64,000 bases of DNA from Sandarakinorhabdus cyanobacteriorum (lineage in GTDB: Bacteria; Pseudomonadota; Alphaproteobacteria; Sphingomonadales; Sphingomonadaceae): positions 28,444 to 92,443 of the forward strand of contig NZ_NOXT01000114.1 of NCBI RefSeq assembly GCF_002251755.1. Direction: 5' to 3'. Made by a program: the position numbers and the translations under genes. Shown here piece after piece: positions 23,607-31,801 of the stretch; the first letter of the stretch is position 1, and every line of letters starts with the position of its first letter. The notes beneath the pieces were generated by a model that did no database searches, had not been told where the DNA came from, and saw only the letters and a list, made by a program, of their open reading frames with translations.

Positions 23607-25082
23607 ATGCTTGTCGTGTCGTTCCTGCCTGTTGTTGCCGATGCCGCTCATGCGCTGGCCGTGCTGGCCGGGCCCGGTGATCTGGCCGGGCCTGCCGCAG
23701 CTGCCGATGCTGCCACCGGCGGTGCGCTGGCGCGCGCGGCAAAGGCGGCCCGGTTCGAAGGCGAAGCTGGCGCCATCGTCGAACTGCTCGCCCCCGCCGG
23801 CCTTGATTGCCACCGCCTGCTGCTGGTGGGTACGGGCGCGGCCGACAAGCTGGACGCATTGACCGCCGAACGCATCGGCGGCGCCATCACCGCCCGGCTG
23901 CTGACCAGCGGCGAAACCCAGGCCAATGTCGATGTGACCGGCGTGCTCACCGCTGAACAGGCCGCGCATCTTGCCCACGGCGCCCAGCTGCGCAGCTGGC
24001 AGTTCAACCCCTATCGCACCCGCCTGAAGGACAAGCAGAAGCCCAGCCTGGCCCATCTGGCGGTGGTTGGCGCCGCCGATGCTGCCGGCCCGCATGCCCG
24101 GCTGGCGGCGATTGCCGGCGGCGTTGCCCGCACCCGCACGCTGGTGAGCGAGCCGCCCAACATCCTCTATCCCGAAAGCTTTGTCGAAAAGGCGCTGGAT
24201 CTGGCCGGCCTGGGTGTCGAGCTGATCGTGCTGGATGATGCCGAAATGAAGCGTCTGGGCATGGGCGCGCTGCTGGGCGTGGCGCAGGGTTCGGTGCGGC
24301 CGGCGCGCATGCTGGCCATGCGCTGGAACGGCACCGGCCGTGATGACGTGAAGCCGGTGGTGTTCGTCGGCAAGGGCGTGACGTTCGACACCGGCGGTAT
24401 CAGCCTGAAGCCGGCGGCCGGCATGGAAGACATGAAGTGGGACATGGGTGGGGCAGGGGCCGTGACCGGCGCCATGCACGCGCTCGCCGCCCGCAAGGCC
24501 AAGGCGCATGTCATTGGCGTGGTGGGCCTCGTTGAAAACATGCCCGACGGCAATGCCCAGCGCCCCGGCGATGTCGTCACCACCATGAACGGCCAGACGG
24601 TTGAGGTGATCAACACCGATGCCGAAGGCCGGCTGGTGCTGTGCGATGCCATGTGGTGGGCGCAGGAGACGTTCGAGCCGGAAATCGTCGTCGATCTGGC
24701 GACGCTCACCGGTGCGATCATCATCAGCCTCGGCCACGAACATGCCGGCATGTTCTGCAACGATGATGGCCTGGCCGAACAGCTGCGCAGCGCGGGCGCG
24801 GCTGTGGGCGAGAAGCTCTGGCGGATGCCGATCGGTGATGCCTATGACAAGCTGATCGACAGCGATGTCGCCGACATGAAGAATGTCGGCCCGCGGGAAG
24901 GCGGCTCGATCAGCGCCGCCCAGTTCCTTGCCCGCTTCCTGAAGCCCGGCGTGAAATGGGCCCATCTCGATGTCGCCGGCACCGTCTGGTCGAACAAGCC
25001 CGGCGCGGTCCACGACAAGGGCGCCACCGGCTATGGCGTGCGCCTGCTCGACCGCTTCATCGCCGACAATTTCGAAGCCTGA
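23607..25082 (+). CDS. pepA: Leucyl aminopeptidase (M17)
   Basis: Cytosolic two-metal aminopeptidase that removes N-terminal residues from peptides; some homologues also bind DNA. The 491-residue protein has a non-catalytic N-domain and the M17 catalytic domain, with FVGKGVTFDTGGISLKPA, MGGAGAVTGAM and the signature NTDAEGRLVLCDA. It is divergent from lptD across a 102-base gap. It is followed by an inverted-repeat element. Confidence 0.95.
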   Translation: MLVVSFLPVVADAAHALAVLAGPGDLAGPAAAADAATGGALARAAKAARFEGEAGAIVELLAPAGLDCHRLLLVGTGAADKLDALTAERIGGAITARLLTSGETQANVDVTGVLTAEQAAHLAHGAQLRSWQFNPYRTRLKDKQKPSLAHLAVVGAADAAGPHARLAAIAGGVARTRTLVSEPPNILYPESFVEKALDLAGLGVELIVLDDAEMKRLGMGALLGVAQGSVRPARMLAMRWNGTGRDDVKPVVFVGKGVTFDTGGISLKPAAGMEDMKWDMGGAGAVTGAMHALAARKAKAHVIGVVGLVENMPDGNAQRPGDVVTTMNGQTVEVINTDAEGRLVLCDAMWWAQETFEPEIVVDLATLTGAIIISLGHEHAGMFCNDDGLAEQLRSAGAAVGEKLWRMPIGDAYDKLIDSDVADMKNVGPREGGSISAAQFLARFLKPGVKWAHLDVAGTVWSNKPGAVHDKGATGYGVRLLDRFIADNFEA

Positions 25083-25091
25083 CTGCGCCGA

Positions 25092-25199
25092 TCCTCCCCC
25101 TCTGGGGGAGGTGGCAGCCGAAGGCTGACGGAGGGGGCGCGCACGCCGATACACATGCGCCCCCTCCGCCCTGCGGGCACCTCCCCAAGCGGGGGCGGA
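25092..25199. repeat. Large intergenic inverted-repeat element
   Basis: Two arms of about 45 bases (25092-25140 and 25157-25199) are imperfect reverse complements. Each arm contains a ggggaggt core and an outer gcggagggggcgc-type block, and a 16-base centre separates them. Each arm can also fold on itself. Such GC-rich mosaic palindromes are common between genes in sphingomonads. It fills the pepA-ndk gap and encodes nothing evident. Confidence 0.75.
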
Positions 25200-25287
25200 T
25201 CATTGCCGTCCCACCCTTGCCATTTCCCGCCTCGCCCTGTAGGGGGCCGCGCATCCGTTTCCCCTATCAACCGAGTGGACTTTTCTC

Positions 25288-25710
25288 ATGGCCATCACCC
25301 GCACTTTCTCGATCATCAAGCCCGACGCCACCCGTCGCAACATCACCGGCAAGGTGAACGCGATGATCGAAGCCGCTGGCCTGCGCATCGTCGCGCAGAA
25401 GCGCCTGCAGCTGACCCAGGCCCAGGCCGAAGGCTTCTACGCCGTCCACCGCGAGCGTGGCTTCTTCGGTGAACTGGTGCAGTTCATGATCAGCGGCCCG
25501 GTCGTGGTGCAGGTGCTGGAAGGCGAAGACGCCGTTCCGGCCTATCGCAAGGTGATGGGCGCCACCAACCCGGCCAACGCCGATGCTGGCACCATCCGCA
25601 AGGAACTGGCCGAATCGATCGAAGCCAACACCGTCCACGGTTCGGACAGCGACGAGAACGCCGCGATCGAAATCGCCTACTTCTTCTCGCAGTGCGAAAT
25701 CGTCGGCTAA
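25288..25710 (+). CDS. ndk: Nucleoside-diphosphate kinase
   Basis: Transfers the gamma phosphate from ATP to (d)NDPs through a phosphohistidine. The 140-residue protein shows [15 protein letters not shown] at the start, and the active-site motif NTVHGSDS with H117. Length and motifs fit the canonical hexameric bacterial enzyme. The gene is a single unit with a strong terminator 23 bases after the stop. Confidence 0.97.
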   Translation: MAITRTFSIIKPDATRRNITGKVNAMIEAAGLRIVAQKRLQLTQAQAEGFYAVHRERGFFGELVQFMISGPVVVQVLEGEDAVPAYRKVMGATNPANADAGTIRKELAESIEANTVHGSDSDENAAIEIAYFFSQCEIVG

Positions 25711-25733
25711 ACCGAACCAGGTCGAACGATCGA

Positions 25734-25762
25734 GGGCCGCAGCGCATGCTGCGGCCCTTTTT
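25734..25762 (+). terminator. Rho-independent terminator after ndk
   Basis: 10-bp stem gggccgcagc/gctgcggccc, gcat loop, then TTTTT. It ends ndk transcription before the convergent esterase gene. Confidence 0.9.
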
Positions 25763-25773
25763 CGTTGCTTTCC

Positions 25774-26817
25774 TCAGGGCGTGGTCACGCCCAGACCGCG
25801 CCGCAGCGCCGCGATGATGGCGGCATTGAACTGGCGACTGACCCGGGCGCCCGGCACGATGTTCATGAAGGCGTGATAGGCCCCCGGCACCACCAGCAAT
25901 TCCACCGGCACACCAGCGGCGTTCAGGCGCCGGGCATAGGCAATATCTTCCTCGACAAACAGGTCGAGACCGCCAACCGCGATGAAGGCCGGCGGCAAAC
26001 CGGCGAGATCTTCAACCCGGCCCGGCACCGATCCTGGCGGCACCGTCGGCAGGCCCGGCGGTTGGCCCAGCAGGGCGCTCCAGCCATTGCGGTTCGCGTC
26101 CACCGTCCAGACGTAGGTGCCAATGTGCGGCGGCACCGGCGTGCCTGATCCGGTGCGGTCGTCGAGCATCGGATAGACCAGCAATTGGAAGGCAATCGGG
26201 AACTCGCCGCGATCACGGGCAGCAATGGCAAGCATGGCCGCATGGCCACCGCCGGCACTGTCACCGCCAACCGCGATCCTGGCCCGATCAATGCCGAGCG
26301 CATCGGCCTCGCGGTGCAGCCAGCGCAACACGGCATAATTGTCTTCAAGGGCGCCAGGAAAGCGGGTGGCCGGCGCCAGCCGATATTCGACGGACACCAG
26401 CATGCAGCCGCTGTCCCGCGCGCGCACCTGCAGCCGTTGCAGATTCTGATCGAAGCGGCCACCGATGAAGCCGCCGCCATGCATGAACAGATAGACCGGT
26501 TTGCCACGGTGCAACTGCGACCCGTCGATGATCATCACCCGCACATCGGGGGCGCCCGGCGGTCCGGGCACGGTCCTGATCACCGGCTGCGGCGCCGGCG
26601 GGGGCAGGGGCACCGGATTGGGCGGCGGCTGGCGGTTTGCTGGCGGGTTGGGGCGCGCCGCATTGCGGGCCGATGCTTCGGCGGCTGCCCGCAATTCCGG
26701 ATCAACCAGCGCCAGCGGATCAGGCGCTGCTGCCCAGGCACCGGTGGTGCTGACCAGCCCGGTTCCCACCGCCGCCAGAAATCCCCGGCGGCTCAGCCCG
26801 GGCGGCATTCCCGTCAT
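25774..26817 (-). CDS. Tat-exported alpha/beta hydrolase (HSL-type esterase)
   Basis: Carboxylesterase of the hormone-sensitive-lipase group, 347 residues. A twin-arginine signal is visible (LSRRGFLAAVG at 9-19, then a hydrophobic stretch to about 30), followed by a proline-rich linker (57-80). The oxyanion motif is FMHGGGFIGG (H113), the nucleophile is S177 in GGDSAGGGHA, and the likely Asp and His are D275 (GLDLFVEED) and H305 (GAYHAF). ATG 26817 was chosen because the Tat motif follows it; ATG 26808 is an alternative. It starts 20 bases after the upstream unknown exported protein. The substrate is unknown. Confidence 0.85.
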   Translation of the reverse strand: MTGMPPGLSRRGFLAAVGTGLVSTTGAWAAAPDPLALVDPELRAAAEASARNAARPNPPANRQPPPNPVPLPPPAPQPVIRTVPGPPGAPDVRVMIIDGSQLHRGKPVYLFMHGGGFIGGRFDQNLQRLQVRARDSGCMLVSVEYRLAPATRFPGALEDNYAVLRWLHREADALGIDRARIAVGGDSAGGGHAAMLAIAARDRGEFPIAFQLLVYPMLDDRTGSGTPVPPHIGTYVWTVDANRNGWSALLGQPPGLPTVPPGSVPGRVEDLAGLPPAFIAVGGLDLFVEEDIAYARRLNAAGVPVELLVVPGAYHAFMNIVPGARVSRQFNAAIIAALRRGLGVTTP

Positions 26818-26837
26818 GGCGCTGGCCGCCGGCCGGC

Positions 26838-27719
26838 TCACTTCTTCTTCACATAGGGCGTGATCTCCAGCGCCCCCGGCTCGACGGCATGAACACCGCC
26901 GAACACCATGATGCCGCCGCGAAATTCGAGCAGGCGGTAATCCTTGAAGTTGCCGAGATCCCAGCCCCGCCACTTCAGCGGCTTGCCGACAAAGGGCAGC
27001 GATCCCTTGATGTCGAGCCGGGCTTCATCGTCGCGGGCAAAGGGCTGGCGGCGGTCGGTCAGCATCAGGCGCAGGGCGGTGTCCAGCTCGGTGTTGAGCA
27101 GCGCCTTCAGCTTTTCGCCGTTGTTTTCGGTCAGGCTGCCTGCACCGGTCAATGGCATCGCCGGGCCTTCGCAGCAGAAATACTTAATTGTTCGGGGTTT
27201 CTTGCTGCCGGCTTCGGGTTCGAGCTTGGTCTTCAGCACGATATAGGGCCGCACGTCAGTCTCGTTGACGAAGGTGAGCACGATATAGGGCACCATCGAA
27301 ACGGCCGTTGGGCTCTCCTCGGTAAGGAGCGTGTAGGCGCCCTCGAACGGCTTTTCGGCCAGGATGCTCGTCGTCAATTCCCTTGCCCGACCGGTCACGT
27401 CAAACCGCAGCGCGTCCTGGATGTCGTTGGTCCGCTTGCCGCCGGCATCGGTGTTGGCCGAACTCTGGATCGCCATGCCAACCACACCGAACAACAGGCC
27501 AAGCGCGCCGCCCTTCTGATGACCCGACACGACGATGTTGCTGTCGGGAATGCGCTTCACGCCCATGGGCAGATCGCTCATGCCGTTGGGGCCCTTGCCA
27601 TCGATGAACAGGCCCAGCGGCGGCGGAGCGGCCGGGCTGGCAACCGTGTCGCTCGCCTGGGCCCGCAATGGTTGAGCCGCGAGGCCAGCCAAGGCCGCGG
27701 CAAGAAGCAAGATGCGCAT
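26838..27719 (-). CDS. Exported protein of unknown function
   Basis: A 293-residue product with a Sec signal peptide (about 1-20, cleavage near LRAQA). The mature part has a glycine-rich hydrophobic stretch (GGALGLLFGVVGMAI) and a vicinal Cys-Cys (YFCCEG), and ends in a lysine run (YVKKK). No domain is recognised. It probably forms a two-gene unit with the following Tat-exported esterase. Codon choice is slightly less GC-extreme than in the flanking core genes. Confidence 0.65.
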   Translation of the reverse strand: MRILLLAAALAGLAAQPLRAQASDTVASPAAPPPLGLFIDGKGPNGMSDLPMGVKRIPDSNIVVSGHQKGGALGLLFGVVGMAIQSSANTDAGGKRTNDIQDALRFDVTGRARELTTSILAEKPFEGAYTLLTEESPTAVSMVPYIVLTFVNETDVRPYIVLKTKLEPEAGSKKPRTIKYFCCEGPAMPLTGAGSLTENNGEKLKALLNTELDTALRLMLTDRRQPFARDDEARLDIKGSLPFVGKPLKWRGWDLGNFKDYRLLEFRGGIMVFGGVHAVEPGALEITPYVKKK

Positions 27720-27825
27720 CGTCGATCCCCCCGTTTGTGCCGCCCGTCACGGCGTGCGCGCGGGCCTGTGTGCTGGCATAGGAGAGGTGGCGCGTGCGGG
27801 CAATGGGCAGCCGCACCGCCGCGTT

Positions 27826-28767
27826 TCAGATCGGCAGCATCGCCAGGCGCTTGGGCGCGCACAGGCGCCAGGCCGCCGTCATCATCGCGTCGATCATCGC
27901 CCAGTCTGGCCCGTCGGTGAGGACGATGCCGATCCAGCCCGACGGGCCATAATATTTCGGGCGGAAAAACCGGTCAGGATCCTGCTCGATCAGCATTGCC
28001 TGTTCATCAAGGCCGGAAACCTTGAGCAGCAGGGCGGTGATGCCGTCGCCATGGTGATTGTCGCTGAAATAGGCGAAGAATTTGCCGCCTTCGATGGTGA
28101 AGCCGTTGGACCCGTGGGAGAGTTTCTCGCTCACCGCCGGCAGGTTCAGCGCCAGGCCGCGCACCCGTTCCAGCAGCGCCGCCGGGCGATCGGCCGCGGA
28201 GACGAAATCGGCGAGCACCCGCGGGTAAAGCTGATGCTCGGCATATTGTACCCGGGTGGCCAGGGTTTCCGGCGTGTCGCCGGGCAGCACGGCGATGCGG
28301 GCCTGGCCCAGGATCGGGCCATCATCCAGTTCGGGGGTGACGATGTGGATGGTGCAGCCGGTCTCAAGCTCGCCCGCCGCCAGCACGGCCGCGTGCGTGT
28401 GCAGGCCCTTGTGTTTCGGGAGCAGGCTGGGATGGATGTTGAGGCAGCGGCCCTGCCAATGGGTCACGAACTCGGCCGAGAGCAGCCGCATGTAGCCGGC
28501 GAGCGCGATATGGGTGACACCGGCCCGTTCCAGTTCGCGGGTGATGATGGCATCGAATTCGGCGCGCTTCAGGCCCTTGTGGCTGTGCGCGAAGGTAGGA
28601 ATGCCTTCGGCCGCCGCCAGCTTGAGGCCTGCGGCTTCGGGATCATTGCTGCCCACCACCACGATCTCATAGGGGCAGGCCGGATCAAGCCGGCTGGCAT
28701 AGAGGAGCGCCGCCATGTTGCTGCCGCGTCCGGAAATGAGGACGCCGACCCGCGCTTTTTCAGGCAT
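27826..28767 (-). CDS. purN: PurN GAR formyltransferase fused to an MmcQ/YjbR domain
   Basis: Residues 1-190 are a standard GAR transformylase, which formylates glycinamide ribonucleotide with 10-formyl-THF in purine synthesis. They include [13 protein letters not shown] and the catalytic triad N110, H112 ([13 protein letters not shown]) and D148 ([11 protein letters not shown]). Residues from about 196 to 308 form an extra domain of the MmcQ/YjbR (CyaY-like fold) type: [39 protein letters not shown]. PurN proteins usually end near residue 190-215. The start overlaps the purM stop by eight bases. Confidence 0.9.
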   Translation of the reverse strand: MPEKARVGVLISGRGSNMAALLYASRLDPACPYEIVVVGSNDPEAAGLKLAAAEGIPTFAHSHKGLKRAEFDAIITRELERAGVTHIALAGYMRLLSAEFVTHWQGRCLNIHPSLLPKHKGLHTHAAVLAAGELETGCTIHIVTPELDDGPILGQARIAVLPGDTPETLATRVQYAEHQLYPRVLADFVSAADRPAALLERVRGLALNLPAVSEKLSHGSNGFTIEGGKFFAYFSDNHHGDGITALLLKVSGLDEQAMLIEQDPDRFFRPKYYGPSGWIGIVLTDGPDWAMIDAMMTAAWRLCAPKRLAMLPI

Positions 28768-29848
28768 CGTGGCTGGCCGTCCAGGCGGCCGTTTCGCCCC
28801 ATTGGCCGGGGGCGCCGTGCACCTCGCAGCCCTTCTGGCCGGCGATGATCTCGCCGATCACGCTGGCCTGCTCGCCTGCCGCCACCAGCGCCGCGATCAC
28901 GGCGTCGGCGTCGCTGCGGTCCACCACCAGCACCATGCCGGTGCCGCAGTTGAAGGTGCGGGCCATTTCGGCCGCCGCGACGCCGCCTTCGGCGCGCAGC
29001 CAGTCAAACAGCGGCGGCAGGGTGGGGGCCGCGACCAACGCACGCGAACCGGTGGGCAGCACGCGCGGGATATTCTCGAGGAAGCCACCGCCGGTGATAT
29101 GGGCCAGCGCCTTGATGCGGCCGGCGCGGATCAGCGGCAGCAGCGGCTTCACATAGATGCGGGTCGGCTCCAGCAGCGCTTCGGCGAGGCTGCGGCTGGC
29201 ATCGAAGGGGGCAGGGGCGGCGAGATCAGCGCCCGACCGTTCCAGGATGCGGCGAATGAGGCTGTAACCATTGCTGTGGGCGCCGGATGAGGCGATGCCG
29301 ACCAGCAACTGGCCCGGCACCACCCCGTCACCGGTCAACTGCTCGCCGCGCTCCACCGCGCCAACGGCAAAGCCGGCCAGATCATAATCGCCCGCCGCAT
29401 ACATGCCGGGCATTTCCGCCGTCTCGCCGCCGATCAGCGCGCAACCGGCTTGCTTGCACCCCTGTGCGATGCCGGCGACCACGCGGGCGGCCACACCATT
29501 CTCCAACTTGCCGGTGGCGAAATAATCCAGGAAAAACAGCGGCTCGGCGCCCTGCACGATCAGATCGTTGACGCACATCGCCACCAGATCAATGCCCACC
29601 GTGTCGTGCCGGCCCGTATCGATGGCGAGTTTCAGCTTGGTGCCAACGCCATCATTGGCCGCGACCAGCAGCGGATCCTTGTAGCCGGCGGCCTTTGGAT
29701 CGAAGAATCCGCCAAAGCCGCCCAGTTCGGCATCCGCACCGGGCCGGGCGGTGGCGCGGGCCAGCGGCGCGATGGCCTTCACCAGCGCGTTGCCGGCAGC
29801 GATGTCCACGCCGGCATCGGCATAAGTGAGGGGGCGTTTGTCGGTCAT
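28760..29848 (-). CDS. purM: Phosphoribosylformylglycinamidine cyclo-ligase (AIR synthetase)
   Basis: Closes the imidazole ring to form AIR, the fifth step of purine synthesis. It contains the PurM motifs [60 protein letters not shown] and [13 protein letters not shown] [14 protein letters not shown]. The start was taken as ATG 29848 (MTDKRP); ATG 29860 in frame would add four residues, and neither has a good ribosome binding site. It is coupled to purN downstream. Confidence 0.95.
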   Translation of the reverse strand: MTDKRPLTYADAGVDIAAGNALVKAIAPLARATARPGADAELGGFGGFFDPKAAGYKDPLLVAANDGVGTKLKLAIDTGRHDTVGIDLVAMCVNDLIVQGAEPLFFLDYFATGKLENGVAARVVAGIAQGCKQAGCALIGGETAEMPGMYAAGDYDLAGFAVGAVERGEQLTGDGVVPGQLLVGIASSGAHSNGYSLIRRILERSGADLAAPAPFDASRSLAEALLEPTRIYVKPLLPLIRAGRIKALAHITGGGFLENIPRVLPTGSRALVAAPTLPPLFDWLRAEGGVAAAEMARTFNCGTGMVLVVDRSDADAVIAALVAAGEQASVIGEIIAGQKGCEVHGAPGQWGETAAWTASHDA

Positions 29849-29929
29849 GGCCGCCGCCATAGCGCCAGATGCCGGCCAATGCCAGCATCAGCCTTTGCAA
29901 CCGCCGCGCCGCCGCCTTAAACAGCCGCT

Positions 29930-31165
29930 GTGAAGCGCATTCTGGCCCTGCTGGCCGGGGCGGGCCTGATCACGGCAATCGCCGTTGCCCAGCAGGCCAG
30001 CCCCAAGGCCGAAGTGCCGCCCCCCGACGCGTCGGGTGGCGGCGGCAGCGCCTATGCCGTGGGCGGCATCGCCGTGGACGTGACGGCCAAGAATGTCGAC
30101 GACGCCCGCCGCATCGCCTGGTCTCGCGCCCAGCGCCTGGCGTGGCCGCAGCTGTGGGCCCGGCTGACCGGCCGGCCGGCGCTGGAGGCGCCCGCGCTGT
30201 CGGATGGCCAGATCGATGCCATGGTGGCCGGCATCGAAAGCCAGGGCGAGCAGTTTTCCGCCACCCGCTATATCGCCAAGCTTGGCGTGGTATTCGATCG
30301 CAGCCGCGCGGCTGATTATGTCGGCGGTGGCCTCGCCCTGCTGCAATCGCCGCCGATGCTGCTGCTGCCCATCGAGGTGGATGGCGGTGCAGCCCTTGTG
30401 ATGCAGGCGCGCACGCCCTGGGCCGAGGCGTGGGCGCGCTGGCGCGGCAATGTCACACCGATTGATTATGTGCTGCCCGGTGGCGGTGCGGCCGAGAATC
30501 TGTGGCTCAACGCGTGGCAGGCCGGGCGGCCGGAGCGGGGGCCATGGCGCAGCATCATGGCCCGGTTCGACACGGTCGATGTGCTGGTGGCCGAGGTGCG
30601 GCTGGTCCGCAGCTTCCCGGGCGGGCCGGTCAAGGGCCAGTTCATCGCCCGGCATGGCCCAGATGGGGTGGAACTGGGCCGCTTTGCCCTGACCGTGAAG
30701 AGCGAGAATGCGCTGCCCGCGCTGATGGATGAAGGCGTGCGCCGCATTGATGCGATCTATGCCGAGGCGCTGCGGGCCGGCCGTCTGCAGGCCGAACGCG
30801 ATCTGGGCATCGACATGGCGCCGGTGGTGGAGGCCGAGCCGCTGATCGGCGATCCCATGGCCGATGCCGGCGCCCTGTTGGTGGCGGCGATCACGCCCGA
30901 TGCGGCGGCGCTGGCCGGGGCCGAAAATCTGCTGCGCGCGGTGTCGGGCGGCGAGGTGCTGGTGCGGCAATCGGCGGTGGGCGGCACCAGCCGGTTCGAA
31001 CTGGCCATGCCGGGCGGGGAGGCGGCATTGCAGGCCGCGCTGGCCGCCAAGGGTTGGGCGCTGGTGGCCAACGGCAATGACCGGGTGCTGCGCCGCGCCG
31101 CACCTGCGGCTGCCCCGCAACCGGCACCGCCCGCGCCCAAGCCCCCGCCTGCCACCAAACCATGA
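29930..31165 (+). CDS. Exported DUF2066-like protein coupled to hdaA
   Basis: A 411-residue product with a signal peptide (about 1-20, ending IAVAQQ), starting at GTG 29930. The mature N-terminus AYAVGGIAVDVTAKNVDDARRIAWSRAQRLAWPQLWARLTG resembles the start of DUF2066 proteins, a family of periplasmic proteins of unknown function. The C-terminus is a Pro/Ala-rich tail. Its stop overlaps the hdaA start by four bases. The pairing of an exported protein with a replication regulator seems to be an operon convenience rather than a shared function. Confidence 0.65.
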   Translation: MKRILALLAGAGLITAIAVAQQASPKAEVPPPDASGGGGSAYAVGGIAVDVTAKNVDDARRIAWSRAQRLAWPQLWARLTGRPALEAPALSDGQIDAMVAGIESQGEQFSATRYIAKLGVVFDRSRAADYVGGGLALLQSPPMLLLPIEVDGGAALVMQARTPWAEAWARWRGNVTPIDYVLPGGGAAENLWLNAWQAGRPERGPWRSIMARFDTVDVLVAEVRLVRSFPGGPVKGQFIARHGPDGVELGRFALTVKSENALPALMDEGVRRIDAIYAEALRAGRLQAERDLGIDMAPVVEAEPLIGDPMADAGALLVAAITPDAAALAGAENLLRAVSGGEVLVRQSAVGGTSRFELAMPGGEAALQAALAAKGWALVANGNDRVLRRAAPAAAPQPAPPAPKPPPATKP

Positions 31166-31770
31166 GCCTGCCGCCCGAACCGGCGTTGCCGTTGGCCTGG
31201 CCGGTTGATCATCGCCCCGAACGCCTGGCCATCACCGCAGCCAACCAGTCGGCCGCGGCCTGGCTGGCCACCCCTGGCCTGTGGCCGGTGCCGGTGACGT
31301 TGCTGATCGGGCCGGAAGGCAGCGGCAAGTCGCACCTGGCCGGCTGGTTCGCCGCCCGCACCCAGGCCCGCATCATCGAACAGGCCGAAACCCGCGATCC
31401 CGAAAGCCTGTTCCATGCCTGGAACGCCGCCACCCGCGACACGCCGCTGCTGCTCACCAGCCGGCTCGTCCCGCGCGATTGGGGCCATGGTCTGCCCGAT
31501 CTCGCCAGCCGGCTGGGTGCCACGCCGCAGGTGCGGTTGGGCGAGCCGGATGATGAGCTGCTTGCCGCCGTGCTGGCCAAGCTGTTTGCCGAACGCGGCA
31601 TCAAGGTGGGCGATGATCTGATCCGCTGGCTGCTGGTGCGGATGGAGCGCAGCCTGAGCGCGGCGCAGTCGGTTGTGGCGGCGCTGGATGCCGAAGCGCT
31701 GGCCCGGCGCCGGGCCATCACCATCCCGCTGGCGCGCGAGGTGATCGATGGCCAGTTCAGCCTGTTTTGA
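31162..31770 (+). CDS. hdaA: DnaA-related regulator HdaA (RIDA factor)
   Basis: A 202-residue AAA+ protein related to DnaA domain III. In other bacteria Hda/HdaA binds the DNA polymerase sliding clamp and stimulates DnaA-ATP hydrolysis. Walker A is intact (GPEGSGKS, 50-57), but the Walker B position reads RIIEQAETRD, lacking the usual adjacent aspartates. The sensor-II helix MERSLSAAQSVVAALD is present. The usual N-terminal clamp motif is degenerate (EPALPL, 6-11), while the last five residues, QFSLF, match the clamp-binding consensus QxSLF. Confidence 0.82.
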   Translation: MSLPPEPALPLAWPVDHRPERLAITAANQSAAAWLATPGLWPVPVTLLIGPEGSGKSHLAGWFAARTQARIIEQAETRDPESLFHAWNAATRDTPLLLTSRLVPRDWGHGLPDLASRLGATPQVRLGEPDDELLAAVLAKLFAERGIKVGDDLIRWLLVRMERSLSAAQSVVAALDAEALARRRAITIPLAREVIDGQFSLF

Positions 31771-31801
31771 CGCTGCAACAAGCCTGCCGTAGAAGACGTA
31801 C

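Noticed and set aside
25714..25727. Possible LexA box after ndk (gaac...gaac)
   Set aside because: The spacing is six bases, not seven, and it lies in the 3' untranslated region of ndk just before its terminator.
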